Source of the DNA: Propionibacterium sp.
GTDB taxonomy: Bacteria; Actinomycetota; Actinomycetes; Propionibacteriales; Propionibacteriaceae
Length of the DNA stretch: 10,886 nt
Assembly (NCBI GenBank): GCA_012514785.1
Contig: JAAYZP010000553.1
Span: forward strand, 1-10,886
Direction: 5' to 3'
Shown here: one piece after another, positions 1 through 5,735 of the stretch
Numbering within the stretch: the stretch's first letter is position 1
Layout of the letters: every line of letters begins with the position of its first letter
Made by a program: the position numbers and the translations under genes
Notes under the pieces: generated by a model
The model's input: only the letters and a program-made list of their open reading frames with translations
Databases searched by the model: none
What the model was told of the DNA's origin: nothing

Positions 1-1018
1 CGACGTGGTCGTTCAGCCGCCGGACGCGGTTGTCCAGATCGCGCATCGCACCGCGCGGCACGTGCCCGATGTCGGAGAACTTCGTCAGGAACTCGCGGTG
101 GATCGCCTTGGCCTGTTCGACGTCGGTCACACCCTCGAGGTCGGCGGTGACCTGCGTGAGGAGGTCGTTCTTGGCGGTGAGGTTCTCGCCCTGCTCGCCG
201 TCGACGGCCTGCTGGGCGTCCGTGCGAGCGTTGAAGAACTGGTCCTGGATGGCGCGGAACTTCCCCCAGAGGGCGTCGTCGTCGGACCGGCGAGCGGAGC
301 CCGCGGCCTTCCAGCGCTGCATCAGGTCACGGAACTCCCCGGAGGTGGGGCCCCAGTCCGTCGACGCGGCGAGCGGCTCGGCCTCGGCGATGATCTCCTG
401 TTTGAGGGCCTTGGCGCGGTCACGCTGGGTGTTGAGTTCGGCGAAGTGGGCCTTGCGGCGTCGCGTGTAGCTCGTGCGGGCGGAGCTGAACCGCTGCCAG
501 AGCGCGTTGTCGGTGGCGCGGTCGACGCGCGGCAGCGCCTTCCACTGGTCGAGGAGCTGGCGGAACCGGTCGACGCCGCCGCGCCAGTCGTTGCCGGCAC
601 CGAGCTTCTCGGCCTCCTGCACCATCGCTTCCTTCGCGGCGATCGCCTCGGCGTTGGCCTCGGCCTTCGCGGCCTTGCGGGCCTCGATCTGGGCGGGCAG
701 TTTGCCCTCGATCCCCTCCAAGCGAGTGACGAGGGCCTGCAGGTCGCCGACGGCGCTGGCGGTCTCGACGTTCTCCTTGGCCGTCTTGATCGCGCCCTTC
801 GCGTCCTCCGGGCTCATGGCCTGAGCGTTCACCCGGGATTCGAGCAGGTTGATCTCCGCTGCCAGATTCTCATAGCGACGGATGTGGAAGGCGAGGGCTT
901 CTTGTTCGGTGGCGTCGGGGATCTGCCCGACGCTTCTTTCGGTGTCACCCACGCGGACGTAGACGGTGCCGTCGTCGTCGACACGTCCGAAGTCTGCGGG
1001 CGCTTGCTGATCGGTCAT
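1..1018 (-). CDS. DUF349 domain-containing protein (C-terminus cut by window edge)
   Basis: An open frame runs from ATG at 1018 leftward to base 1 with no stop, giving 339 visible residues. It begins MTDQQAPADFGRVDDDGTVY. Three DUF349-type helical repeats are visible, at about residues 144-185, 220-265 and 298-335. Each follows the pattern W/F-x-x-L-x-x-x-(W/F)-K/S followed by a W- or L-centred helix; examples are QLLDQWKALPRVDR and DLMQRWKAAGSARR. A charged Ala/Glu/Lys-rich coiled-coil stretch covers about residues 40-140. There is no signal peptide or membrane segment, so the protein is probably cytoplasmic. The family is common in Actinobacteria near hisS and the stringent-response genes, but its biochemical role is not established. 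The start is supported by a -10 box placed for leaderless transcription. The identification is solid; the function is unknown. Confidence 0.9.
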   Translation of the reverse strand, partial: MTDQQAPADFGRVDDDGTVYVRVGDTERSVGQIPDATEQEALAFHIRRYENLAAEINLLESRVNAQAMSPEDAKGAIKTAKENVETASAVGDLQALVTRLEGIEGKLPAQIEARKAAKAEANAEAIAAKEAMVQEAEKLGAGNDWRGGVDRFRQLLDQWKALPRVDRATDNALWQRFSSARTSYTRRRKAHFAELNTQRDRAKALKQEIIAEAEPLAASTDWGPTSGEFRDLMQRWKAAGSARRSDDDALWGKFRAIQDQFFNARTDAQQAVDGEQGENLTAKNDLLTQVTADLEGVTDVEQAKAIHREFLTKFSDIGHVPRGAMRDLDNRVRRLNDHV

Positions 1019-1024
1019 GCGCAC

Positions 1025-1030
1025 AATCTA
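1025..1030 (-). promoter_or_regulatory. -10 box of a leaderless promoter for the DUF349 gene
   Basis: On the minus strand TAGATT is followed by six bases (GTGCGC) and then the ATG at 1018. TANNNT ending 6-7 nt before a start codon is the usual layout of actinobacterial leaderless genes, and no Shine-Dalgarno sequence is present. No clear -35 can be picked out. This is a prediction from spacing and motif only. Confidence 0.6.
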
Positions 1031-1036
1031 TCCCGA

Positions 1037-1042
1037 TAGGGT
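1037..1042 (+). promoter_or_regulatory. -10 box of a leaderless promoter for the MBL-hisS operon
   Basis: TAGGGT is followed by six bases (GGCTCT) and then the GTG start at 1049. There is no Shine-Dalgarno sequence, so initiation is probably leaderless. Together with the minus-strand box at 1025-1030 it forms a nearly symmetric divergent pair. A perfect 5-bp inverted repeat, CTATC-CC-GATAG (1028-1039), spans the space between the two boxes. Confidence 0.6.
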
Positions 1043-1048
1043 GGCTCT

Positions 1049-1732
1049 GTGCTCATTCATCGTCTCGTTGTGTCCCCGTGGCAGGCGAATTGCTACTTCG
1101 TCCGCGCGAGCGACAGCTCCCGCCAGTGCGTCGTGTTCGATCCCGGCATCCTCGGTGAGGAGGCCATCACCTCGCAGTTGGAAGCACTCGGGCTGGAGCC
1201 GGTCGCGCTGGTGGGGACCCACGGCCACATCGACCACGTCGGCGACGCGCACAAGCTCGCGGAACGCTACGAGGTGCCCGTCTACTTGTCCGAGCCCGAC
1301 CAGCCGCTCCTGACGAAGCCGGGGCTGGCGCTCAGCCCCGGCTCCGCCCAGATGCTGCCCCAGCTACTCGGAGGCACCGACGAGCTGCCGCCCGTGCGTG
1401 AGCTGATCACGCTGCGCGACGAGCAGGACATCGGTGGCCTGCGGGTGCGGACGATGGCCGCGCCCGGGCACACCAAGGGCTCGATCCTGCTCGACGTCTC
1501 GGCCGGTGATGAGCGCGTGGTGTTCAGCGGCGACGTCGTGTTCGCCGGCTCGATCGGGCGTACCGATTTCCCCGGCGGTAGCATGGCCGAGATGCGCGAC
1601 TCGCTGCGCCGCATCAAGGGTGCCTTCGACGGGTCCATGATGTTCCTGCCCGGACACGGCCAGGAGACGACGCTGGGTCACGAGTTGACCACCAACCCCT
1701 ATCTGCAAGACGACTTCCTCGAGGTGAACTGA
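1049..1732 (+). CDS. MBL-fold metallohydrolase (glyoxalase II-like)
   Basis: A 227-residue protein of the metallo-beta-lactamase fold. The metal-binding signature THGHIDH lies at residues 57-63 (H58, H60, D62, H63). The remaining ligands follow in the expected order: H141 in APGHTKGS, D162 in FSGDVVF and H203 in PGHGQE. This is the two-metal glyoxalase II (hydroxyacylglutathione hydrolase-like) type. Actinobacteria generally use mycothiol rather than glutathione, so the real substrate is uncertain; a thioester or other small ester is plausible. It is the usual gene just upstream of hisS in Actinobacteria. The GTG start at 1049 fits both the N-terminal strand MLIHRLVVSPWQANCY and the leaderless -10 box. 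Its TGA overlaps the hisS ATG by one base (TGATG), so the two genes are very likely co-transcribed and translationally coupled. It is cytoplasmic. Confidence 0.93.
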   Translation: MLIHRLVVSPWQANCYFVRASDSSRQCVVFDPGILGEEAITSQLEALGLEPVALVGTHGHIDHVGDAHKLAERYEVPVYLSEPDQPLLTKPGLALSPGSAQMLPQLLGGTDELPPVRELITLRDEQDIGGLRVRTMAAPGHTKGSILLDVSAGDERVVFSGDVVFAGSIGRTDFPGGSMAEMRDSLRRIKGAFDGSMMFLPGHGQETTLGHELTTNPYLQDDFLEVN

Positions 1733-3048
1733 TGGCCCGCCCCAAACCCCTGTCCGGGTTCCCGGAGTTCCTGCCCGCCGGACGCATCGTCGAACAACGC
1801 GTGCTGGACATCGTGCGTGAGACGTTCGAGTTGCACGGGTTCGCGTCGATCGAGACCCGCGCGGTCGAGCCGCTGGAGCAGCTCGCGCGCAAGGGCGAGA
1901 TCGACAAGGAGATCTACGCCGTCCAGCGGCTGCACGCCGCGGCCGACGACGCCGCCGAGCTGGGCCTGCACTTCGACCTCACCGTCCCCTTCGCGCGCTA
2001 CGTGCTGGAGCACGCCGGCCACCTCGCGTTCCCGTTCCGCCGCTACCAGGTGCAGAAGGTCTGGCGCGGTGAGCGCCCGCAGGAGGGCCGTTACCGCGAG
2101 TTCCTGCAGGCGGCCATCGACATCGTCGGGCAGGATGCGCTCGCCGCGCACCACGACGTCGAGATCCCGCTGGTGGCGCTCGGCGTCTTCACCCGGCTGC
2201 ACGACGAGCTCGGGCTGCCGACGGCCACCATCCACGTCAACAACCGCAAGCTCTCCGAGGGCTTCTACCGGGGGCTCGGCGTCGACGACACCGCCGCGGT
2301 CCTCCAGCGTGTGGACAAGTACGACAAGATCGGACCGGGTGCCGTGAAGGACCTGCTCGTGGAGGAGCTCGGGCTCGACGACGCGCAGGCGGATGCCTGC
2401 GTCGCGCTCGCGGGCATCTCCGCGCACGACGAGTCCTTCGTCGACGACGTCCGCGCGCTCGGCGTCACGCACGAACTCATGGAGGAGGGGCTGGCCGAAC
2501 TCGCGCAGCTCGTCCGGGTGGCGGGCTCGGACCGCGTCGTCGCGGACCTGAAGATCGCCCGCGGCCTCGACTACTACACCGGCACGGTCTACGAAACGTT
2601 CCTCGACGGCTCCGAGAAGCTCGGCTCCGTCGCCTCGGGCGGGCGCTACGACTCGCTGGCCTCCGACGGGAAGGTCACCTTCCCGGGCGTGGGCTACTCC
2701 TTCGGGATCACTCGCATCCTCGCGCCGCTGATCGCCAGGGGGAAGCTCACGGCCACGCGCAGCGTGCCCAGCGTCGTGCTGGTTGCGGTCGACGACGAGG
2801 GGACCCGCGAGGCGTCGATCGCGATCGCGGGCCGGCTGCGCGGCCGGGGGATCGCCGTCGAGGTGGCGCCCAAGGCGGACCGGTTCGGCAAGCAGATCCG
2901 CTACGCGGAGCGCCGCGGCATCCCGTATGTGTGGTTCGGGGCCGACTCGGTCAAGGACATCCGCTCCGGAGACCAGGTGGACGCCGACCCGTCGACGTGG
3001 GAGCCGCCGGCGGCCGACCTCCGCCCGCAGATCATCGCGGAACTCTGA
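1732..3048 (+). CDS. hisS: Histidine--tRNA ligase (HisRS)
   Basis: A 438-residue class II synthetase that charges tRNA(His) with histidine in the cytoplasm. The catalytic core holds motif 2 (WRGERPQEGRYREF, residues 111-124), the histidine-specific motif LKIARGLDYYTGTVYE (273-288), ASGGRYDSL (301-309) and motif 3 (GVGYSFGITRI, 319-329). The C-terminal anticodon-binding domain is about residues 346-438. The segment FDLTVPFARYV (81-91) replaces the RPEGT segment found in E. coli-type HisRS and is shared with eukaryotic, archaeal and some actinobacterial enzymes. The protein opens SGFPEFLP rather than RGTxDxLP. The start is the ATG at 1732, with GAGG at 1721-1724 as ribosome binding site, and it overlaps the MBL stop by one base. 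The 3' end overlaps the convergent membrane-protein gene by 17 bp. The length is normal for the family. Confidence 0.97.
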   Translation: MARPKPLSGFPEFLPAGRIVEQRVLDIVRETFELHGFASIETRAVEPLEQLARKGEIDKEIYAVQRLHAAADDAAELGLHFDLTVPFARYVLEHAGHLAFPFRRYQVQKVWRGERPQEGRYREFLQAAIDIVGQDALAAHHDVEIPLVALGVFTRLHDELGLPTATIHVNNRKLSEGFYRGLGVDDTAAVLQRVDKYDKIGPGAVKDLLVEELGLDDAQADACVALAGISAHDESFVDDVRALGVTHELMEEGLAELAQLVRVAGSDRVVADLKIARGLDYYTGTVYETFLDGSEKLGSVASGGRYDSLASDGKVTFPGVGYSFGITRILAPLIARGKLTATRSVPSVVLVAVDDEGTREASIAIAGRLRGRGIAVEVAPKADRFGKQIRYAERRGIPYVWFGADSVKDIRSGDQVDADPSTWEPPAADLRPQIIAEL

Positions 3049-3433
3049 GCGTGTCCTCCGGCATCCGGTGCCGGTAGGTCCAGCTCGTGAGCGCGGTGCC
3101 GAGCATGGCGAGTAGGACGCCGACGAAGATGTGCGCCGCGACGCTGCCCGATGCGGCGAGCGCGTATTGCACGAGCGTGCCGACGGCCACGAGGACGGCC
3201 AGTGCCACGTTCACCGCGCCGGCCGAGCTGCGCAGCGCCACGTACACGAACGCCGTGACGACGGCTGCAGCGATCGTCACCCATGCCCCCACCTCGTGGA
3301 ACCGGCGGTAGCCCGGGTCCTGGCCGAGGAACGCGGCCGCCCAGCCCGCCTGCCCCACGAGGCAGCTGAGCACGACCGTGGCCGCGGTCCGCAGGACGAT
3401 CAGGTGGGGGTGGGGCATCGCTGGTGGCGCCAT
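3032..3433 (-). CDS. Small four-helix integral membrane protein, function unknown
   Basis: A 133-residue hydrophobic protein with four predicted membrane helices at about residues 12-36, 48-67, 72-93 and 98-120. The N-terminus is short and the tail (RHRMPEDTLRVPR) is basic, which suggests a cytoplasmic C-terminus. Histidines sit at the start of helix 2 (FHEVGAW, H45) and helix 4 (AAHIFVG, H101), and glutamines near helices 1 and 3 (GQAGW, LVQYAL). This pattern is loosely reminiscent of small four-helix families such as DUF6220, but I cannot confirm the family. ATG at 3433 is taken as the start; ATG at 3418 is an alternative, and neither has a clear ribosome binding site. The gene starts 9 nt after the alpha/beta-hydrolase stop, so it is probably translated from the same mRNA. 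Its 3' end overlaps hisS. Confidence 0.75.
   Translation of the reverse strand: MAPPAMPHPHLIVLRTAATVVLSCLVGQAGWAAAFLGQDPGYRRFHEVGAWVTIAAAVVTAFVYVALRSSAGAVNVALAVLVAVGTLVQYALAASGSVAAHIFVGVLLAMLGTALTSWTYRHRMPEDTLRVPR
3058..3074 (+). terminator. Hairpin downstream of hisS, possible terminator
   Basis: A perfect 6-bp stem, CCGGCA / TGCCGG, with a 5-nt loop (TCCGG) begins 10 nt after the hisS stop. There is no T-run, so it is not a classical intrinsic terminator. It lies inside the last codons of the convergent membrane-protein gene, so coding constraint could also produce it. It could act as a weak or Rho-assisted 3' end for hisS mRNA. Confidence 0.3.
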
Positions 3434-3442
3434 GCGCCAAGA

Positions 3443-4516
3443 TTACGCGCCCAGGTGCCCGATCAGTTGCAGCAGCGCCAGACGGAATTCCGCGGGGCGT
3501 TCCAGGTGAGGGGAGTGGCCGACGCCCTCCAACTCGACCTCGGTGACGGCCCCGCCGGCGGCCCGGTAGTCGGCCAGTACGTCGCGGGTCTGGGAGACCA
3601 TCTCCTGCGCCGGTGCGACGTCGGCGCCCGGCCAGCCGGGGATGACGCCCACGGCGCCGAGGTGGAAGATATCGAAGAACGACGCGTCTGAGACGATCGC
3701 GTCGGCGGTGCCGTGGATCCACAGGATCGGGGGCTTCTGCTCCAGCTCGGTGATGCCGGAGGTGTTGAAGTACCCCGGTGCCATGGTGTTGAGGACGCCG
3801 GTGCCGCCGGCGGCGAAGCCCGGCCAGTGTTCCGTGGCCTCCGAGTCGCCGGGGTAGTTGCCGGGCTCCGTCGAGGTGGTCAGCATCGAGGCCACCCAGA
3901 CGTCCTCGTGGGGCGAGCTATATCCCGCGGCGACGTAGCCGGAGTGGAGCACCGAGCGCGGCGACGTCGCCGCCTCGTCACTCGTGTCACCGGCCCGCAG
4001 CCGGGCGATGAAGTCTGGATTGCCGCCGCCTCCACCGACGCCGGCGTCGTCGTCGGTGATGCGGCTGCCGTCGCGCCGCGTGCCCCCGAACCCGTAGGGC
4101 GAGACCGGGGCCTGCAAAGTCAGTGACCTGACGGGGTTATCGAGCGCGTACTGCATGATCACGCCGCCGCCCATGGACCAGCCGACGAGGTGGGCGGCGC
4201 CGATGCCCAGGCTCTGCAGTGTGGCGTGGACGTCGTCGCTGAAGTCGCGTACGCCGCGGGTTGCATCGACGGGGAGGGTCTCCGTCGCGCCGAAGCCGCG
4301 GAGGTCCACGGCGATCAGACGGAGGTCCTTCGGCAGGTCCAGCATGGTCTCCTGCCAGAAGAGTGCGGAGGACACGTTGCCGTGGACGAACACCACGGTC
4401 CGGTCCTCGGGCGTCTCAGGATCATCGTTTTCGCGTTCGAGGATGCCGACGCGCAGTCGCGCGGTGTCCACGTGGCGCGCTGTGATGCCGTCGAGGAGGA
4501 CGTTCGAGTCGGTCAT
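3443..4516 (-). CDS. Alpha/beta-fold hydrolase
   Basis: A 357-residue serine hydrolase. The visible motifs, in order, are the oxyanion-hole segment FVHGN (residues 43-47), the nucleophile elbow GWSMGG with S114 (112-117), the acid candidate D272 in IHGTADAIVSD, and the catalytic histidine H334 in GVGHSPHLERP. A large cap insertion (about 135-260) contains a glycine-rich loop (159-165), which is usual for this long subfamily. There is no signal peptide, so it should be cytoplasmic. The substrate (ester, lactone, epoxide or C-C bond) cannot be read from sequence. ATG at 4516 is chosen over a TTG ten codons upstream because GGAAGG lies 7 nt before it. It lies 86 bp downstream of the asparaginase gene and 9 bp upstream of the small membrane-protein gene, all on one strand. 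Confidence 0.9.
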   Translation of the reverse strand: MTDSNVLLDGITARHVDTARLRVGILERENDDPETPEDRTVVFVHGNVSSALFWQETMLDLPKDLRLIAVDLRGFGATETLPVDATRGVRDFSDDVHATLQSLGIGAAHLVGWSMGGGVIMQYALDNPVRSLTLQAPVSPYGFGGTRRDGSRITDDDAGVGGGGGNPDFIARLRAGDTSDEAATSPRSVLHSGYVAAGYSSPHEDVWVASMLTTSTEPGNYPGDSEATEHWPGFAAGGTGVLNTMAPGYFNTSGITELEQKPPILWIHGTADAIVSDASFFDIFHLGAVGVIPGWPGADVAPAQEMVSQTRDVLADYRAAGGAVTEVELEGVGHSPHLERPAEFRLALLQLIGHLGA

Positions 4517-4523
4517 GGCTTGG

Positions 4524-4529
4524 CCTTCC
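4524..4529 (-). promoter_or_regulatory. Ribosome binding site of the alpha/beta hydrolase
   Basis: GGAAGG on the minus strand, with 7 nt to the ATG at 4516. It decides between this start and the in-frame TTG at 4546, which has no such site. Confidence 0.65.
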
Positions 4530-4586
4530 GTCGCCGTGCGGGGCAACCTCGCCCCGCGTGGGGTCGATCATGCCAGAAAAGCGCCC

Positions 4587-4603
4587 AAACCTGAATAGGG
4601 TTT
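4587..4603 (-). repeat. Inverted repeat at the asparaginase 3' end
   Basis: AAACC (4587-4591) and GGTTT (4599-4603) form a perfect 5-bp inverted repeat around a 7-base AT-rich centre. It abuts the asparaginase stop codon. On the minus strand the right arm is followed by GGGCGC and then TTTT. It could be a weak terminator for asparaginase, or an operator/promoter region for the hydrolase, since the centre reads TATTCA on the minus strand. Its AT-richness stands out from its surroundings, but the stem is short. Confidence 0.3.
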
Positions 4604-5580
4604 CATGTTTGGTTCCGGAAGCGATCGCGGATGGCGTCCTGCGGCAGCCCGGAGGCCAGCGCGAGCCAGAGCCGGAGGCGGGCCTTGGCCGGATCCAGTT
4701 CCCCGGCGAGGATCGCGCCGCGCCGCGCGAGGTCGATCTCGGAGCCCTCGAAGCCGTAGGTGCTCCGCAGCGTGCCGCCGGCCCGCGTGCGGGAGGCGAT
4801 CACCACCGGCACGTGCTCCGCTGCTTCCTCGATCCCGTCCGCGACGGCCGCAGGGACGTGGCCCGCCCCGAACGCCGCGACGACCAGCCCGTGGGCGCCG
4901 GCGTCGCACAGCGCGCGCAGGCTCCGGCCGTCGTCACCGAGGTGGGTGGCCAGCAGCGGGACGTACGGGTCCCAGGTGGGCGCAGGCCACGGGGCGGAGG
5001 GTCGGGCCGGCCGATGGAGCTCGACCCGCCCCTCCACGACGCGCCCCAGCGGGCCCCGTGCGGGGGAGCCGAACGCGCCCAGCGCCGTGCTGTGCAACTT
5101 CTGCACCCAGCACGCCTCGTGGACGTGGTCGTCCATGACCACGAGCGCACCGGTCCCGCGCGCTGCGTCGGAGACGGCGACGAGGCAGGCGGCGGCCAGG
5201 TTGGCGGGACCGTCGGCCGAGGCCCGTGCGGGGGAGCGCATGGCGCCGGTGAAGACGAGGGGCTCGGGCAGGTCCCAGAGGAGATGGGCGAGGTACGCGG
5301 TCTCCTCGAGGGTGTCGGTGCCCTGGGTGACCACGACGCCGTCGGCGCCGAGTCGCACCTGCTCGCGTGCCCGCTCGAGGAGCCGGAGGACATCGTCGGT
5401 GGCGAGTGAGGCGCTCGGCAGGCTGGTCAGCGTCTCGGCGGTGACGTGCGCGATGTCGCCCAGCTCGTCGACGCTCTCGAGTAGGTCGTGGGCGGTCAGT
5501 GCCGGGACGACGCCGTCGTGGCCGGGTGCGGTTCGCATCGCGATGGTGCCTCCGAGCGCGCAGACCGCCACGCGCCTCAT
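4603..5580 (-). CDS. L-asparaginase, cytoplasmic
   Basis: A 325-residue asparaginase/glutaminase-family amidohydrolase converting L-asparagine to L-aspartate and ammonia. Both active-site threonine motifs are present: GGTIA with T12 (residues 10-14) and QGTDT with T88-D89 (86-90). The conserved lysine is K161 (VQKLHS), and SADGPANL (121-128) is the usual family motif. The C-terminal segment YGFEGSEIDL (275-284) carries the glutamate of the neighbouring subunit's active site. The Gln59 equivalent of E. coli AnsB appears to be A57. No signal peptide precedes the first strand, so it should be cytoplasmic. ATG at 5580 is the only start that leaves the usual N-terminus, but no good Shine-Dalgarno precedes it; translation may depend on the overlapping leader ORF. 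It is divergent from aspS. Glutaminase activity cannot be judged from sequence alone. Confidence 0.93.
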   Translation of the reverse strand: MRRVAVCALGGTIAMRTAPGHDGVVPALTAHDLLESVDELGDIAHVTAETLTSLPSASLATDDVLRLLERAREQVRLGADGVVVTQGTDTLEETAYLAHLLWDLPEPLVFTGAMRSPARASADGPANLAAACLVAVSDAARGTGALVVMDDHVHEACWVQKLHSTALGAFGSPARGPLGRVVEGRVELHRPARPSAPWPAPTWDPYVPLLATHLGDDGRSLRALCDAGAHGLVVAAFGAGHVPAAVADGIEEAAEHVPVVIASRTRAGGTLRSTYGFEGSEIDLARRGAILAGELDPAKARLRLWLALASGLPQDAIRDRFRNQT

Positions 5581-5624
5581 ACCGGACCCACTGGCGCGAC
5601 GTCGTCGTCGAGGATCTGTCCCAT
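5577..5624 (-). CDS. Candidate 15-residue leader peptide with three Asp codons
   Basis: The minus-strand ORF MGQILDDDVAPVGPV ends in a TGA that overlaps the asparaginase ATG (ATGA, 5577-5580). Its own ATG lies 7 nt after a TACGCT box, the spacing seen at leaderless genes. Residues 6-8 are three consecutive Asp codons (GAC GAC GAC). The asparaginase gene lacks a clear ribosome binding site, so ribosomes finishing this ORF could reinitiate on it. The Asp run upstream of an aspartate-producing enzyme recalls amino-acid-sensing leaders. Against this, GAC runs and short ORFs are easy to get by chance at this GC content. This is inference only; no homologue is known to me. Confidence 0.4.
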   Translation of the reverse strand: MGQILDDDVAPVGPV

Positions 5625-5631
5625 GGCGGCG

Positions 5632-5637
5632 AGCGTA
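5632..5637 (-). promoter_or_regulatory. -10 box for leader ORF and asparaginase
   Basis: TACGCT on the minus strand ends 7 nt before the ATG of the 15-codon leader ORF (5624), which suggests a leaderless transcript. No convincing -35 is visible; the position 17-18 nt upstream falls in the inverted repeat at 5646-5662. Confidence 0.45.
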
Positions 5638-5645
5638 GTCGAACT

Positions 5646-5662
5646 GCCGGGAATCGTCCGGC
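5646..5662. repeat. Inverted repeat between the divergent asparaginase and aspS promoters
   Basis: GCCGG-N7-CCGGC, perfect in both 5-bp arms. It is centred near 5654, almost midway between the two -10 boxes (5632-5637 minus and 5677-5682 plus), where both -35 regions would lie. The location suits an operator acting on both genes. GC-only arms of this length arise easily by chance here, so confidence is low. Confidence 0.25.
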
Positions 5663-5676
5663 GTGCCGCTGATGAG

Positions 5677-5682
5677 TAGACT
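5677..5682 (+). promoter_or_regulatory. aspS: Candidate -10 box for aspS
   Basis: TAGACT, a good actinobacterial -10 match, predicts a transcription start near 5689 and a leader of about 43 nt. It sits in the decamer GAGTAGACTC (5674-5683), which recurs before the MFS transporter gene. No strong -35 is visible. Confidence 0.5.
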
Positions 5683-5693
5683 CAGCCCCCGGA

Positions 5694-5712
5694 GCTGCAC
5701 CGTCTATGCAGC
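5694..5712 (+). promoter_or_regulatory. Hairpin in the aspS 5' leader
   Basis: GCTGCA (5694-5699) and TGCAGC (5707-5712) form a perfect 6-bp stem with a 7-nt loop. It lies near the predicted 5' end of the aspS mRNA and ends 7 nt before the Shine-Dalgarno. It could protect the mRNA 5' end or affect initiation. It is not a T-box: the leader is far too short. Confidence 0.4.
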
Positions 5713-5735
5713 CTGATCGAAAGGAATATCGGTGA
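5706..5735 (+). other. 9-codon ORF overlapping the aspS start
   Basis: MQPDRKEYR followed by TGA. The stop overlaps the aspS GTG as GTGA (5732-5735), mirroring the leader ORF of the divergent asparaginase. Its ATG is partly inside the leader hairpin and GGAG lies 11 nt upstream. aspS has its own good Shine-Dalgarno, so the short ORF may be incidental. Confidence 0.2.
5720..5725 (+). promoter_or_regulatory. Ribosome binding site of aspS
   Basis: AAAGGA, with 6 nt to the GTG start at 5732. It fixes a GTG start for aspS. Confidence 0.75.

Noticed and set aside
5..1039. Plus-strand open frame of 344 codons at the left edge
   Set aside because: The minus strand encodes the DUF349 protein with three clear repeats over the same bases.
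4034..4042. Glycine run in the alpha/beta hydrolase as a possible repeat expansion
   Set aside because: A glycine-rich loop at this point in the cap is a usual feature of this long hydrolase subfamily as I know it.
4517..4546. Upstream TTG start adding ten residues to the hydrolase
   Set aside because: The ATG at 4516 has GGAAGG 7 nt upstream, and the added residues show no family resemblance.
4552..4563. CCCC-GCGT-GGGG inverted repeat upstream of the hydrolase
   Set aside because: Only four GC pairs, no T-run, and no link to a start or stop; expected by chance at this GC content.
5581..5700. N-terminal extension of asparaginase by 40 residues to the farthest in-frame ATG
   Set aside because: The extension is Arg-rich with no family match, and it would place the -10 box inside coding sequence. 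The family N-terminus begins at 5580.
5683..5731. T-box or other tRNA-sensing riboswitch before aspS
   Set aside because: The leader is under 50 nt with no T-box sequence or antiterminator pair.
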